Counted from the first letter of the stretch, positions 7,610 through 16,610 are shown. The stretch: 64,000 nucleotides of DNA from Paraburkholderia solitsugae (GCF_013177695.1 NZ_WOEY01000152.1:27050-91049); one strand, 5' to 3'. The notes: generated by a model from the sequence alone, not told the origin. Translations and numbers: made by a program.

Positions 7610-9253
7610 ATGCTCAAACAAGTGACTCAACCCGATTTCGATGCGATCGTGATCGGTGCCGGTATCACCGGTATGTACCAGACCTATCTGCTGGACAAGA
7701 TGGGCCTGAAGGTACGCGGTTACGAGGCTGGTACCGATGTGGGTGGCACCTGGTACTGGAACCGCTATCCGGGCTGCCGTCTGGATACCGAAAGCTATGC
7801 CTATGGCTATTTCGCGCTGAACGGCATTATCCCGGAGTGGCAGTGGAGCGAACGCTTTGCCGGTCAGCCCGAGTTGCTTCGTTATGCGCAATATGCGGCC
7901 GACAGGATGGACGTGCGCCGCCACTACGAATTCGAGGTCCGCGTGACCAGCGCGCACTACGACGAGGCGCAAAATTGCTGGCGACTGACACTGCAGGATG
8001 GCCGAACCGCAAGCTGCCGTTTCCTGCTGTCCGCGGTCGGGCCGCTGTCGGCGACGCGCATGCCGTCGATTCCCGGCATCGAATCCTTCGAAGGGCAGTC
8101 GTTTCATTCCTCGCGCTGGCCGGGTGACGACCATTCTGCTCGCCATACCGATTTCACGGGCAAGCGCGTAGGCGTGATCGGTACTGGCGCCACGGGCGTG
8201 CAGATCATTCCCGTGGTCGCGAAGACGGCGCAGCAGCTCTATGTATTCCAGCGTACCCCCAACTGGTGCGCGCCACTCGGCAACCATCCGCTCGATCCCG
8301 GGCTGATCGACAGGCTGCGCGGCGATCCGCACGATTTTCTTGCGTTCATCAAGACGACCGACACCGCGTTTCCGTATCAGCGTCACCCGAAGAAGGCCAT
8401 CGAGTCGACGCCGGAGGAGCGCCTGGCGCTGTTTGAATCGCTTTACGACATGCCGGGCTATGGCATCTGGCTGTCTGGTTATCGGGATCTGCTGACCAAC
8501 AAGGTGTCGAACCAGTATCTCGCCGACTTCATCGCGGACAAGATCCGCTCGCGTGTCAAGGACCCGGTCCTCGCCGAGAAGCTGATTCCGAAGAACCACG
8601 CGTTCGGCACGCGCCGCGTGCCGCTGGAGACCCGGTATTACGAGGTCTACAACGAGAGCAACGTCGAGCTCGTGGACATCGGCGAATCGCCGATCGAGCG
8701 TATTACGCCCAGGGGCGTAATGGTCGGCGGCCGGGATATCGAGCTCGACGTACTGATCTTTGCCACCGGTTTCGATGGCGTGACCGGCGCGCTCGACCGA
8801 ATCGATATCCGTGGCAAGGACGGCAAACGTCTGAAGGACGTGTGGGCTGACGGTCCGCAAACCTATCTCGGATTGCAGATTGCAGGGTTCCCGAATTTCT
8901 TCACGCTGGTGGGCGCACATAACGGCGCATCGTTCTGCAATATCGGGGTGTGCGGCGCGCTCCAGGTCGAATGGGTGGGCCGGATGATCGACCATATGCG
9001 CCGGAACAGCCTGGAATACGCCGAGGCGAATCCCGACTACCAGGCGTCGTGGACCGAGCAGGTCTACCAGGTCTATGCGAAGACGCTGCTCGCGGACAGC
9101 GACGCCTGGTGGGCCAGGGTGACGCAGAACCCGGACGGCACGGTGACAAGGCGCGCCCTGATCTATGTCGGCAGCGCGCCGGATTACCGGGCGCAGTGCG
9201 AAAAGGCTGCCGAGAACGGTTACGAGGGATTCGTCCTGCAGGCACTGGGGTAA
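7610..9253 (+). CDS. Flavin-containing Baeyer-Villiger monooxygenase (CHMO-like)
   Basis: 547 residues. It has the N-terminal FAD site GAGITGMYQ, the type I BVMO context GGTWYWNRYPGCRLD, the BVMO fingerprint FEGQSFHSSRWP (fits FxGxxxHxxxWP) near residue 160 and the second Rossmann motif GTGATGVQIIP. The enzyme inserts oxygen next to a ketone using NADPH and O2. Length and motifs resemble cyclohexanone/steroid/phenylacetone monooxygenases. With the upstream esterase it implies ketone to ester to alcohol plus acid. Start ATG 7610 is four bases after the ligase stop. Confidence 0.9.
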   Translation: MLKQVTQPDFDAIVIGAGITGMYQTYLLDKMGLKVRGYEAGTDVGGTWYWNRYPGCRLDTESYAYGYFALNGIIPEWQWSERFAGQPELLRYAQYAADRMDVRRHYEFEVRVTSAHYDEAQNCWRLTLQDGRTASCRFLLSAVGPLSATRMPSIPGIESFEGQSFHSSRWPGDDHSARHTDFTGKRVGVIGTGATGVQIIPVVAKTAQQLYVFQRTPNWCAPLGNHPLDPGLIDRLRGDPHDFLAFIKTTDTAFPYQRHPKKAIESTPEERLALFESLYDMPGYGIWLSGYRDLLTNKVSNQYLADFIADKIRSRVKDPVLAEKLIPKNHAFGTRRVPLETRYYEVYNESNVELVDIGESPIERITPRGVMVGGRDIELDVLIFATGFDGVTGALDRIDIRGKDGKRLKDVWADGPQTYLGLQIAGFPNFFTLVGAHNGASFCNIGVCGALQVEWVGRMIDHMRRNSLEYAEANPDYQASWTEQVYQVYAKTLLADSDAWWARVTQNPDGTVTRRALIYVGSAPDYRAQCEKAAENGYEGFVLQALG

Positions 9254-9373
9254 TCCCGGAATGGCGGATGGCACGTGGTCGCTATTAGGATCAAATACGG
9301 GATATTTCATCCTTCTGGCGGCCAGCCCTGATCGGGCAAGGTTGCTGGGCGCTATCTGGACAAAGGAATTGAA

Positions 9374-10345
9374 ATGCGGTCGAAACTAGCGCGCTATATG
9401 ACGAATCTGGGGCATTTCGCCACGGTGGTGGAGTACGGGAATATCAGCGCCGCATCCTCTGTCCTCGGCATCACGCAACCGGCGCTGACACGCAGCATCA
9501 TGCGTCTGGAGGACGTGCTGGGAACCCAGGTGCTGCATCGTTCAGCGCGTGGCGTGAGTCCGACCGAGTGCGGCAAGGCCCTCATGGACCATATCCAGGC
9601 CGCCGAATCCGAGCTGAACAAGGCTCTGGCCATGGTGCAGGCGATTCGGGGTGTCAATGATGGCCGCATCAATTGTGGGGCGGGATCGGTGTCGATGAAT
9701 CATATCCTGCCGACCGCGGTGAGCCGCGCGAAACGCAAGCTCGGCAAGATCCAGATCAATCTGATTGAAGGGCGTACGCACGAACTGCTGTACAAGCTGA
9801 AGAATTGCGAGCTCGACATGGTGCTCGGCATCGAGCAGACGGACAGCCAGTTCGCCGATCTGCGCAGTGAGTGTCTGATCGAGGAACAGTTTCATTTCTG
9901 TGTACGCGCCGGGCATCCGCTCACGCGGCAGCCGGAACTGAGTCTCGGGGATCTCATGAGCCGCGAACAGCTGGTGATGCCGGTGCTGACCTCTAGCCCG
10001 GTCGAACGGGCGCTGAATCTCGAGCTGAGCCGCCATAGTTGCGAACTGGGCGAGCATCGCGTCGAAACACTGTCGCACGCCGTCATGCGCCATCTGGTCT
10101 ATCAGGATGACTATGTCGCCTTCTGTTCGTCGATCTGGTTCCGCGACGATATCCGTTCGGGCGCACTCAAGGTGCTGAAGGGAAACTGGCATGTGCCGCA
10201 GTTCGCCACCTTGCTGTTCCGTCGCAGCGGTGATGTGACGACGCCCTGGCTGTCGTATTTCGTGAACGAAATCAAGAACGCCGCAGCTGAACTCCGGAGT
10301 GGCGCCGAGAATCCCACGGACAGGACACAGACCGTAGCATCCTGA
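9374..10345 (+). CDS. LysR-type transcriptional regulator
   Basis: 323 residues: N-terminal winged helix (FATVVEYGNISAASSVLGIT, QPALTRSIMRLED) and a C-terminal periplasmic-binding-like effector domain (GHPLTRQPELSLGDLMSREQ). The ATG at 9374 follows AAAGGAATTGAA. It is on the same strand and 120 bases after the BVMO gene, so it may be read with the operon or from its own promoter in 9254-9373; it is the natural candidate to control block 1. Confidence 0.9.
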   Translation: MRSKLARYMTNLGHFATVVEYGNISAASSVLGITQPALTRSIMRLEDVLGTQVLHRSARGVSPTECGKALMDHIQAAESELNKALAMVQAIRGVNDGRINCGAGSVSMNHILPTAVSRAKRKLGKIQINLIEGRTHELLYKLKNCELDMVLGIEQTDSQFADLRSECLIEEQFHFCVRAGHPLTRQPELSLGDLMSREQLVMPVLTSSPVERALNLELSRHSCELGEHRVETLSHAVMRHLVYQDDYVAFCSSIWFRDDIRSGALKVLKGNWHVPQFATLLFRRSGDVTTPWLSYFVNEIKNAAAELRSGAENPTDRTQTVAS

Positions 10346-10355
10346 CGCTTACCTG

Positions 10356-10589
10356 ATGGGTACGTGCATGAACGCGCCAAAACCATTTAAGTTGGATAAC
10401 TATGTAGTTATCCGCGATGTGGTTGTACATGAGCCCGTGCTCGATGACGGGGGAGCATTTCCGGCGATGCCGGAGATGCAGGTTGGCCCGTTGAATCTCT
10501 GGTCATGTGCCGGGGCCGGGGAGGGTGGACGCGTGCCGGGATGGTGCGTACTCCTGGTGGGCCGTCGCCGCTTGAGCCGGCGTCATTGA
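10356..10589 (+). other. Intergenic stretch with a short open frame of doubtful coding status
   Basis: Between the LysR gene and the broken gcdH there is a 77-codon frame (start 10356 or 10368) whose first third reads like a plausible protein start (MNAPKPFKLDNYVVIRD) but whose rest is low-complexity and GC-driven. No family is recognised. It contains the palindrome at 10394-10413. It may be the 5' stump of a lost gene. Confidence 0.25.
10394..10413. promoter_or_regulatory. 20-bp palindrome, candidate operator
   Basis: GGATAACTA-TG-TAGTTATCC is a perfect 9-bp inverted repeat around a two-base centre, AT-rich in a GC-rich setting. It sits about 215 bases upstream of the gcdH remnant, which is typical of a GntR/TetR-type operator. 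No such regulator is next to it now. Confidence 0.4.
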
Positions 10590-10627
10590 ATCTGTTTTTT
10601 TAACCATTTCCAACGAGAGAGAGCTTC

Positions 10628-11340
10628 ATGACTAGCAGCCGCGCGTCCTTCGTTTGGGACGATCCCTTTCTGCTCCACAGGCAACTGAACGAGGACGAAC
10701 GCCAGATTCGCGACGCCGCGCGCGACTGCCAGGACAAGCTGGCGCCGCGTGTCCTGCTGGCGTTCCGTCATGAATAGACCGATCCTGCAATCTTCCGCGA
10801 GATGGGCGAACTGGGCCTGCTCGGCGCGACGATTCCTGAGTCCTATGGCGGTGCTGGCCTCAACTACGTGAGCTACGCCCTGATCGCGCGCGAGGTAGAG
10901 GCGGTCGATTCGGGCTACCGTTCGATGATGGGCGTGCAAAGTTCGCTCGTGATGGTGCCGATCAACGAGTTCGGCAACGAGGCGACCCGGCAGAAGTATC
11001 TGCCGAAGCTCGCGACGGGCGAGTACATCGGCTGCTTCGGACTGACCGGGCCGAATCACGGCTCCGATCCGGGCAGCATGGTGACGCGTGCGCGCAAGGT
11101 CGAAGGCAGTTATCGGCTCAGTGGCGCAAAGATGTGGATTACCAACAGTCCGGTCGCTGATGTGTTCGTCGTATGGGCCAGGGACGATGCCGACGAAATC
11201 CGCGGTTTCGTGCTCGAGAAGGAGTGGAAGGGCCTGTCGGCAACGGCGATTCACGGCAAGGTCGGGCTGCGCGCGTGCATTACCGGCGAAATCGTGATGG
11301 ACGAGGTCTTCTGTCTCACGGAAAACGCGTTCCCGGATGT
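10628..11340 (+). pseudogene. gcdH: Glutaryl-CoA dehydrogenase pseudogene
   Basis: The frame from ATG 10628 (after CCAACGAGAGAGAGCTTC) reads as the N-terminal 60% of GcdH: FVWDDPFLL, GLTGPNHGSDPGSM and MWITNSPVADVFVVWARD. An in-frame TAG at 10775-10777 (codon 50) falls in FRHE*TDPAIF, where related enzymes have a sense codon (probably Lys). After NAFPDV (about 11340) the homology stops and the C-terminal FAD/CoA domain is missing. The 60 bases to the IS element are unrelated, so an earlier deletion or rearrangement, not the IS itself, removed the 3' end. GcdH normally oxidises glutaryl-CoA to crotonyl-CoA. Confidence 0.8.
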
Positions 11341-11397
11341 CAAACGAAGTAGTTGGGAAAAATTTGCTAGCAACGTTGCAACCTCAGCGCGGGACTG

Positions 11398-12436
11398 TTA
11401 CTGACTAGGCCAGTAAATAGTGCGTATCTTTGATGAAGCGGCGTAGCGAACATGCTTTTCCTGAAACAGGTTCCGAATCACACGAGGCTGCTTCTGCCGG
11501 CGATGTAGATGGCGGCGAACGCTGTCGATCATCTCAGCCTTGTTGGCAGATCGGCTCTTTCCGATGGCGTTTGTTTTCACGTCCTGGTTGAGCAATTCGT
11601 CGGGGTTCAATTCGGGACAGTACCCCGGCAGTCGGATCAGACGCAGGCGCGTAGCGTTTTCGGCGACGAACTTCTTCGCCGCAGCGGACCGATGCACGGG
11701 ATGACCATCGACGATCAGGTAGATTTTTCGTGTGGCCTGCTTGAGCATGCGCTTCATGAATTCGATGAACACCGCGTTCTGAAACTTTCCCTCGAAGACA
11801 ATGAAGGCCAGCGCCCCGCGATTGGTGATCGCCGAGATCATGTTGCAGCCAAAACGTTTTCCGGTGGCGCGCACCAGCGGCGTTTGTCCCACCGGGGCAA
11901 AGCTCTTTCCGCTTACATGGTCGCTGCGCAGCCCCATCTCGTCGCCCCAATAGATCGTTGCCTTATCCCGCTTCCTTGACGAGCTTCGGATAGTCCTCGC
12001 TCAGCCAGCGAGCAATGGCCTCGTCGTTTCTTTCGTAGGCGCGCCGCGCCGGCTTCTGGGCACTCATGCCCCACGCCTTGTGATAACGCCCGGCCGTCGT
12101 CGGCGAAACCGTGACCCCGTACTCCCGCTCAATCAGACTCGCCACGGACTTCCGCGTCCAGAGTTAGAACGGCATCGCCAACTGGTCAGGCATCTTGCTG
12201 ACGATCAACGCACGAATCCGCGCTGCTTGCCTGGCGTTCAATCGCCCGCCTCCAGAACGTCGGCCCCGTTTGCCAGGTTTCAGCGCGCGCAATCCGCCTT
12301 CTCTGGAAAGCCTCATCCATTTGCTTACCGCACGCAGACTTACGCCAAAGGTCGACGCCGCCGTGGTCTGCGTCATTCCGCCACGCACCGCTTTCACCAC
12401 CAGCTTTCTCAGGTGGGCTTGCGTGGCTCCATCCAA
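11398..12436 (-). pseudogene. IS630-family transposase, broken
   Basis: Read from 12436 downwards: an HTH segment (GMTQTTAASTFGVSLRAVSKWM), a TAA stop at 12164-12166 inside MPF*LWTRKSVASLI, then a helix region, a one-base frameshift near 11955-11965, and the DDE domain (IYWGDEMGLRSDHV, YLIVDGHPVH, LPGYCPELNPDE). The catalytic Asp/Asp/Glu residues are still present. Two lesions make it inactive unless suppressed. Confidence 0.85.
11401..11426. repeat. Left terminal inverted repeat of the IS630-family element
   Basis: Begins CTGAC and ends AAATAGTGCGTA; about 20 of 26 positions match the right repeat when read inward. The transposase stop codon (TAA) is completed by the flanking TA. Confidence 0.75.
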
Positions 12437-12478
12437 CTTCCTGGCATCAGTTTTCGTACTCGTGCCCGTTTAACGCAC

Positions 12479-12504
12479 TACGCACTATTTGGTGCACAGG
12501 TCAG
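12479..12504. repeat. Right terminal inverted repeat of the IS630-family element
   Basis: Inward-facing partner of 11401-11426, followed by the TA duplication at 12505-12506. Confidence 0.75.
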
Positions 12505-12621
12505 TATGAGTAAGTCTGTGCGACGACCATCCGCCGGGAATTTCCGCTTCCGGCAAACTTGAACGCGAACGCCAACCCCGAAGCCGCAGTCCGGCATGTT
12601 CCAAAGAAGACACTCGGCGGA

Positions 12622-13782
12622 CTACGTGTCGATTGCCACCGAGAAGCCCGTTGTCTTAGGGAGCTTGAATGACGAAACTGCAATTTTCAGTTTGGCAGCG
12701 TGTTCCTCGAGCGACTGGGCCGCCGCTGCCGCCTCCTCGACCAGCGTCGCATTCTGCTGAGTCACCTGGTCCATCTGATTGACGGCCTGGTTGACTTGTT
12801 CTATGCCACGACTCTGCTCTTCCGACGCACCAGCGATTTCACCGACCATTTCGGAAACACGCTTGATAGCACTTCTAATCTCGCCCATCGCCGTGCTCAC
12901 GTCTACGGCGTGTTGCGAGCCATCCTGAATTGTGGCTACAGATGAGGCAATCAAGTCCTTGATTTCCTTTGCCGCAGACGCAGATCGCTGAGCCAGACTA
13001 CGAACCTCACTGGCCACAACCGCAAAGCCTCTTCCTTGTTCGCCAGCCCGTGCCGCTTCCACAGCGGCATTGAGCGCGAGAATATTTGTCTGGAACGCAA
13101 TCCCTTCGATCACGCCCGTGATTTCGGAGATCTTGTTCGAGCTACTGTTGATTCTCTCAATCGTGGCAACCATAGCTTGAACGACATCGCTGCCTGTGTC
13201 AGCGATTTCAGTGGCATTCGTGGCGAGTGCATTTGCCTGACGCGCATTGTCAGCGTTCTGCTTTACCGTTTCGGTCAGTTGCGTCATGCTGGATGCGGTC
13301 TCCTCCAGCGACGCAGCTTGTTCTTCTGTGCGTGCAGAAAGGTCAAGGTTTCCGGCAGCGAACTCGCGCGTAGAGGTAGCAACCGAATCAGTCGATAAAC
13401 GCACGGCAGACACGGTTTCGGCTACGCGACGCATCAGCTTGTCGAACGCGACGGCTGCGCGACCGAACTCGTCCATGCGCGGACTCGAAGACCGCTTTGA
13501 CAAGTCAAGGGTCGTCCCAATCTCCTCAAATTTCCTACCCATGCGGTTCAGCCCACCGCATACGACACGGTGCAGATGGACGCCACAGTAGATTGCGACG
13601 GCACATCCTATTGACGCCACCGCAATCAGACTCGTCAGCAACGAGCTGTATGACGAAGCGGCGTTCGCGTCGAGGCCCCATAGTCCGACCATGCCCACCA
13701 GTCCGAGGACGAACATCAGTGTTGCCCAGGTGCCGAACGCGAGCATGAACTTGAGTCTGATCGTGAAGACAAATTTCTGCAC
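12622..13782 (-). CDS. Methyl-accepting chemotaxis protein with minimal periplasmic part
   Basis: 386 residues, inner membrane. A first hydrophobic helix lies at about residues 12-36, and a second follows almost at once at about 48-70, leaving only some ten residues outside; the usual 150-residue ligand-binding domain is absent. Then a HAMP-like linker and the signalling domain with the hairpin tip GIAFQTNILALNAAVEAARAG and methylation-helix glutamines/glutamates. The start is a GTG preceded by AAGGAAAC. No cytoplasmic PAS is visible. It may sense through the membrane or through partners. Confidence 0.85.
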   Translation of the reverse strand: MQKFVFTIRLKFMLAFGTWATLMFVLGLVGMVGLWGLDANAASSYSSLLTSLIAVASIGCAVAIYCGVHLHRVVCGGLNRMGRKFEEIGTTLDLSKRSSSPRMDEFGRAAVAFDKLMRRVAETVSAVRLSTDSVATSTREFAAGNLDLSARTEEQAASLEETASSMTQLTETVKQNADNARQANALATNATEIADTGSDVVQAMVATIERINSSSNKISEITGVIEGIAFQTNILALNAAVEAARAGEQGRGFAVVASEVRSLAQRSASAAKEIKDLIASSVATIQDGSQHAVDVSTAMGEIRSAIKRVSEMVGEIAGASEEQSRGIEQVNQAVNQMDQVTQQNATLVEEAAAAAQSLEEHAAKLKIAVSSFKLPKTTGFSVAIDT

Positions 13783-14231
13783 TTCGTTTCCTTCGTGATT
13801 GACGACGCGACTGCGTCATGAAGAGATGACCAGGCATAGAGTGCGACACGGCGAGACTTGTTTCGAAGTGCTATTCCTGGAGCCAGTTGTACCGGAATGC
13901 GGGCATTGAACTTACCAGAATTCATATCAGCATGTGCAGGCACTGACATGTCGATACTCACCGTAGGCGTTAGCCTGGCGCCTTGATTACGACTGACGTT
14001 AAGGTTTCTGCATGCACGTTTACCCCAGGCCGCGAGGGCGTTTTGGGTCAGGATACCGTGCAAGTCAATAAGTTAGGCGATACCGGTACTGGATCACCAG
14101 CACCCCATACCCTGACGGTATGAAAGCAGACCCAATCAGCATTGGCGGAATAAAGCGGCTTCTCATACTCCCGGTCACTTGCTGATCGACATAAAACAAA
14201 AGCGACGCCGTCGCGCACGCACGGAGACATC
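13783..14231. other. Intergenic region between the MCP and the truncated transporter
   Basis: 449 bases without a convincing gene. It should hold the MCP promoter (leftward) and the transporter promoter (rightward). The only clear element is the LysR-type box at 14107-14121. Confidence 0.5.
14107..14121. promoter_or_regulatory. LysR (BenM/CatM-type) operator ATAC-N7-GTAT
   Basis: ATACCCTGACGGTAT matches the ATAC-N7-GTAT consensus bound by BenM/CatM-type regulators of benzoate and catechol genes. It lies 111 bases upstream of the transporter start, and a second partial ATAC half-site is just upstream in GATACCGGTACTGG (about 14078-14091). Confidence 0.55.
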
Positions 14232-14612
14232 TTGAACAAGCATCTCGACATCGCATCGCTCATTGATCGCGAGCCGCTTCGGCTCTATCAGTGGGGCATC
14301 TTCCTTCTTTGCTTTTTAACCGCGGTGTTCGACGGTTTCGACACACAGGCCATCGCTTTTACTGGCCCGGCGATTGTCGCGACGTTCGGCTTGCGTCCGG
14401 GAGATCTTGCGCCCATCCTGATCGCCGGGACGCTCGGCATGACGATCGGCGCGATGACGTTGGGTCTGATCGGCGACAGGGTCGGCCGCCGTCCGGCGCT
14501 GCTCGGTGGCGTCGCTGTGTTCAGCGTTGCGTCGCTGCTTACGGCCTGCGCGAGTAGCACCGCGCAGATTCTGGCTTTGCGATTCATCGCCGGGCTCGGC
14601 ATGGGCGGCTGA
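14232..14612 (+). pseudogene. Truncated MFS aromatic-acid transporter (BenK/PcaK-like)
   Basis: Starts at TTG 14232 after CACGGAGACATC. The 126 residues cover the first three or four membrane helices of an aromatic acid:H+ symporter, with the family signature DGFDTQAIAF in helix 1 and the MFS loop motif GLIGDRVGRRPALLGG. The frame then ends at LGMGG where transposase-derived sequence begins, so about 70% of the protein is missing. The intact form would import benzoate- or 4-hydroxybenzoate-like acids. Confidence 0.8.
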
Positions 14613-15803
14613 GACCCGGTGTAGCCAGGCAATCGCGACGAGAGGCGACTGGCGATGGTGCCGAAGAATCGCTCGATATAAGGTCGTTCATCGGGACTGT
14701 ATCTGGGTCCGGCGTCAACCAGGCAACCAACGAACTCGCATAGTGCCGTCACAGTGTCATTCGCGAGATTTGCCTTTGCGTTGTCGAGCTTGATCCATTC
14801 CCAGGTGGCATACGCCAGTTCGGGCAGACGTTCCGACGGGAACCCGTCCTGTGCTCCACGGGCAAGGCCACCGATCGTGAACGCTTGGGCGTGGTGAGGT
14901 TCGAGCGCATTCTCGATTGTCTTGATGACGTCGTAGCGGCTGTATTCTTTGGGTCAACGCAATGTGGTAACCGAGCACGGCGCGAGTACACACATCTATG
15001 ATCGCCAGGAGCTAAACCCTTTCCATCTCAAATTCGTGGGCAAAGCCGAGCGCATCGTGCACGACAACCTTGAGCCGGATGTCGAGCCGGTGCCCGTCGA
15101 ATTCAACGACCTGGTATGGACGCGTCGCTGCGGATGCACGTACAGCGTCGAGGCCAGGCAACCCCTTGAGGTGCGACGCTCCGGCGGAGCGGGCCGCTGT
15201 GGCAAACGTGCGCAACATCTCCACTTTCAAGCGTCGCGACAACGAACGGATCGCACGGTCGGCTGTGTTAAACGGATAGTCGCCTGCCGTCAGCCCTACC
15301 GAGCGACATTGGCTCAGAAAATCACCGTGTAGCGATTTCAGACCACGTACGCGGGTTTTTAAATGACCGTCGGTATGTATCTGCTCAAGATGTACCCTGC
15401 GACGTTTGACTTGGAGAAGCAGCCATCCTGCAAGCGCCGGATAGCGCTCGAAAAGTTGCGTCAATGCGCCAGCGGCGCCTCTACTGCCATCATGACCGTT
15501 CACTTGGACGTCGCGCACGCGTTCATATTCCGCGATTCTCATGTAGCGAACGACGGCCCGGAACCCGAAAGGTCGTCCGTCAGGATGTTGTGCCTGCGCA
15601 CGTTCGAGCCAGCGGTACAACTGACGGCGATTGACACCGGTGGACTTCTCGATTTCCTTGATCGATTCTCCCGCGATAAAGCGCAATATGGCCTGCTGGC
15701 GCATCTCGAACCTGTTCCGCGTCGACTGATCAAACCCGGTATAGGCGACCGTAGGCCACGCGCTCGCATCGATCATCTGCAGATCTGGTCTGCGGCGATT
15801 CAT
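14613..15803 (-). pseudogene. tnsB: TnsB-like (DDE/rve) transposase of a Tn7-like element, broken
   Basis: Starts at ATG 15803 after GGAGGAAACGTT, overlapping the tnsA stop (ATGA). The N-terminal part has an HTH (SIKEIEKSTGVNRRQLYRWL). The catalytic core is recognisable across frames: first Asp in IIDVCTRAVLGYHIA, second in WIKLDNAKANLA, Glu in PDERPYIERFFGTI. Lesions are an in-frame TAG at 15012-15014, a frameshift near 14940-14960, and loss of everything after about PGYTGS at the transporter junction. TnsB-type proteins cut and join the transposon 3' ends. Confidence 0.75.
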
Positions 15804-16435
15804 AACGTTTCCTCCGCGGCCACGAATGGTGTGAGCAGGGACAGAGGTTGGGTTTGTAGCTCGCATGAGCTGACCCGGCCGTCATGAAGCAGACCAAATA
15901 GGGTCGCGCGAACCAGAGCGGGATCGGTGGACGAAAATTCCCGCTCGATATCGAGCAACCGTTTAGCCTGCTTCAGGAAGTGGACAATCGTCGCGGCCAG
16001 CTTTAACGGGACAAGTCCAATGCTGGTGACGAGGTAGGGGAGCATTTGTTGCCAGTTGTCGAGCCACACACGCGCAGCAGCCAGTTCGGCCGGGGCGAAA
16101 AACCGGATCGGCAATTCATTGTCTTCACAGACGCGGGGCGATGCTGCACTCAAGATGTCAAGTTCAGAATAAATAAGGATAACTAACTCTTGGTGACCAA
16201 AATATCGGACCCAAAAGTCGGCCAGACGTCGGGATCCATTGACTACTACGTAGCCAGGGCGTTCGCAGAACGCGATTACTTTCGGGTTTGTCTCAAGGAG
16301 CAACCATTGGTCGAGCAGCGGACGCCTGTAGAACATGACGCGGCGGGCGAGCTTTGGGCTGAACGCTTCGAACCGGTGAGCGCCACGCGGACGCGCGACC
16401 GCGACTGGCAGCGGAATGTGCAGAGAATTTGCCAT
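15800..16435 (-). CDS. tnsA: TnsA-like endonuclease of a heteromeric Tn7-like transposase
   Basis: 211 residues, first gene of a tnsAB pair, overlapping tnsB by four bases. The restriction-endonuclease-like N-terminal domain is suggested by FCERPGYVVVNGSRRLADFW followed by a beta strand ELVILIYSELD; TnsA proteins cut the 5' transposon strands. The classic E-x-K pair after the Asp is not obvious here, so activity is uncertain. The frame is intact, but the partner gene is dead. Confidence 0.65.
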   Translation of the reverse strand: MANSLHIPLPVAVARPRGAHRFEAFSPKLARRVMFYRRPLLDQWLLLETNPKVIAFCERPGYVVVNGSRRLADFWVRYFGHQELVILIYSELDILSAASPRVCEDNELPIRFFAPAELAAARVWLDNWQQMLPYLVTSIGLVPLKLAATIVHFLKQAKRLLDIEREFSSTDPALVRATLFGLLHDGRVSSCELQTQPLSLLTPFVAAEETL

Positions 16436-16478
16436 AAGATTAAGGCCTTACGGACGGGATTCGAAGTGTAGGAGGCGA

Positions 16479-16610
16479 GTTGACAAATTTAATACGGACT
16501 TACGCGAATTGACACATTCACTACGTTCGGTGCGCTAGTAAAAGTGTCAACATGCCCGCGTTTTCGACCGTAGTTGCTAGGTAGCGGCGGTGACACATTT
16601 ATTACGTTCG
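16479..16610. repeat. Transposon-end-like cluster of TGACA repeats
   Basis: Upstream of tnsA are three direct copies of a motif: GTTGACAAATTTAATACGG (from 16479), TTGACACATTCACTACGTT (from 16509) and GTGACACATTTATTACGTT (from 16590), plus one inverted copy ending AAAAGTGTCAACA at 16552. Multiple short repeats with a terminal TGT...ACA are how Tn7-like ends present TnsB binding sites. The inverted copy could mark the actual element end at 16552; the copy at 16590 would then lie outside, perhaps from a second element. Confidence 0.55.

Larger units (their letters stand above)
11401..12504 (-). mobile_element. IS630-family insertion sequence, inactivated
   Basis: About 1.1-kb element bounded by imperfect 26-bp inverted repeats (11401-11426 and 12479-12504) that share CTGAC at the outer edge and AAATAGTGCGTA inside. 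It is flanked on both sides by TA (11399-11400 and 12505-12506), the target duplication typical of IS630/Tc1-mariner elements. It holds one transposase gene on the minus strand, broken by a stop and a frameshift. Confidence 0.85.

Noticed and set aside
7562..9310. 582-codon open frame on the minus strand
   Set aside because: Antisense to the Baeyer-Villiger monooxygenase, whose motifs are unambiguous; composition is that of a reverse-strand shadow.
14050..14263. Minus-strand small open frames overlapping the transporter promoter
   Set aside because: No homology, no ribosome site, and they cover the LysR-type box.
16479..16610. CRISPR array
   Set aside because: The repeats are few, unequal in spacing, diverged, and one is inverted; they fit transposon end sites much better.
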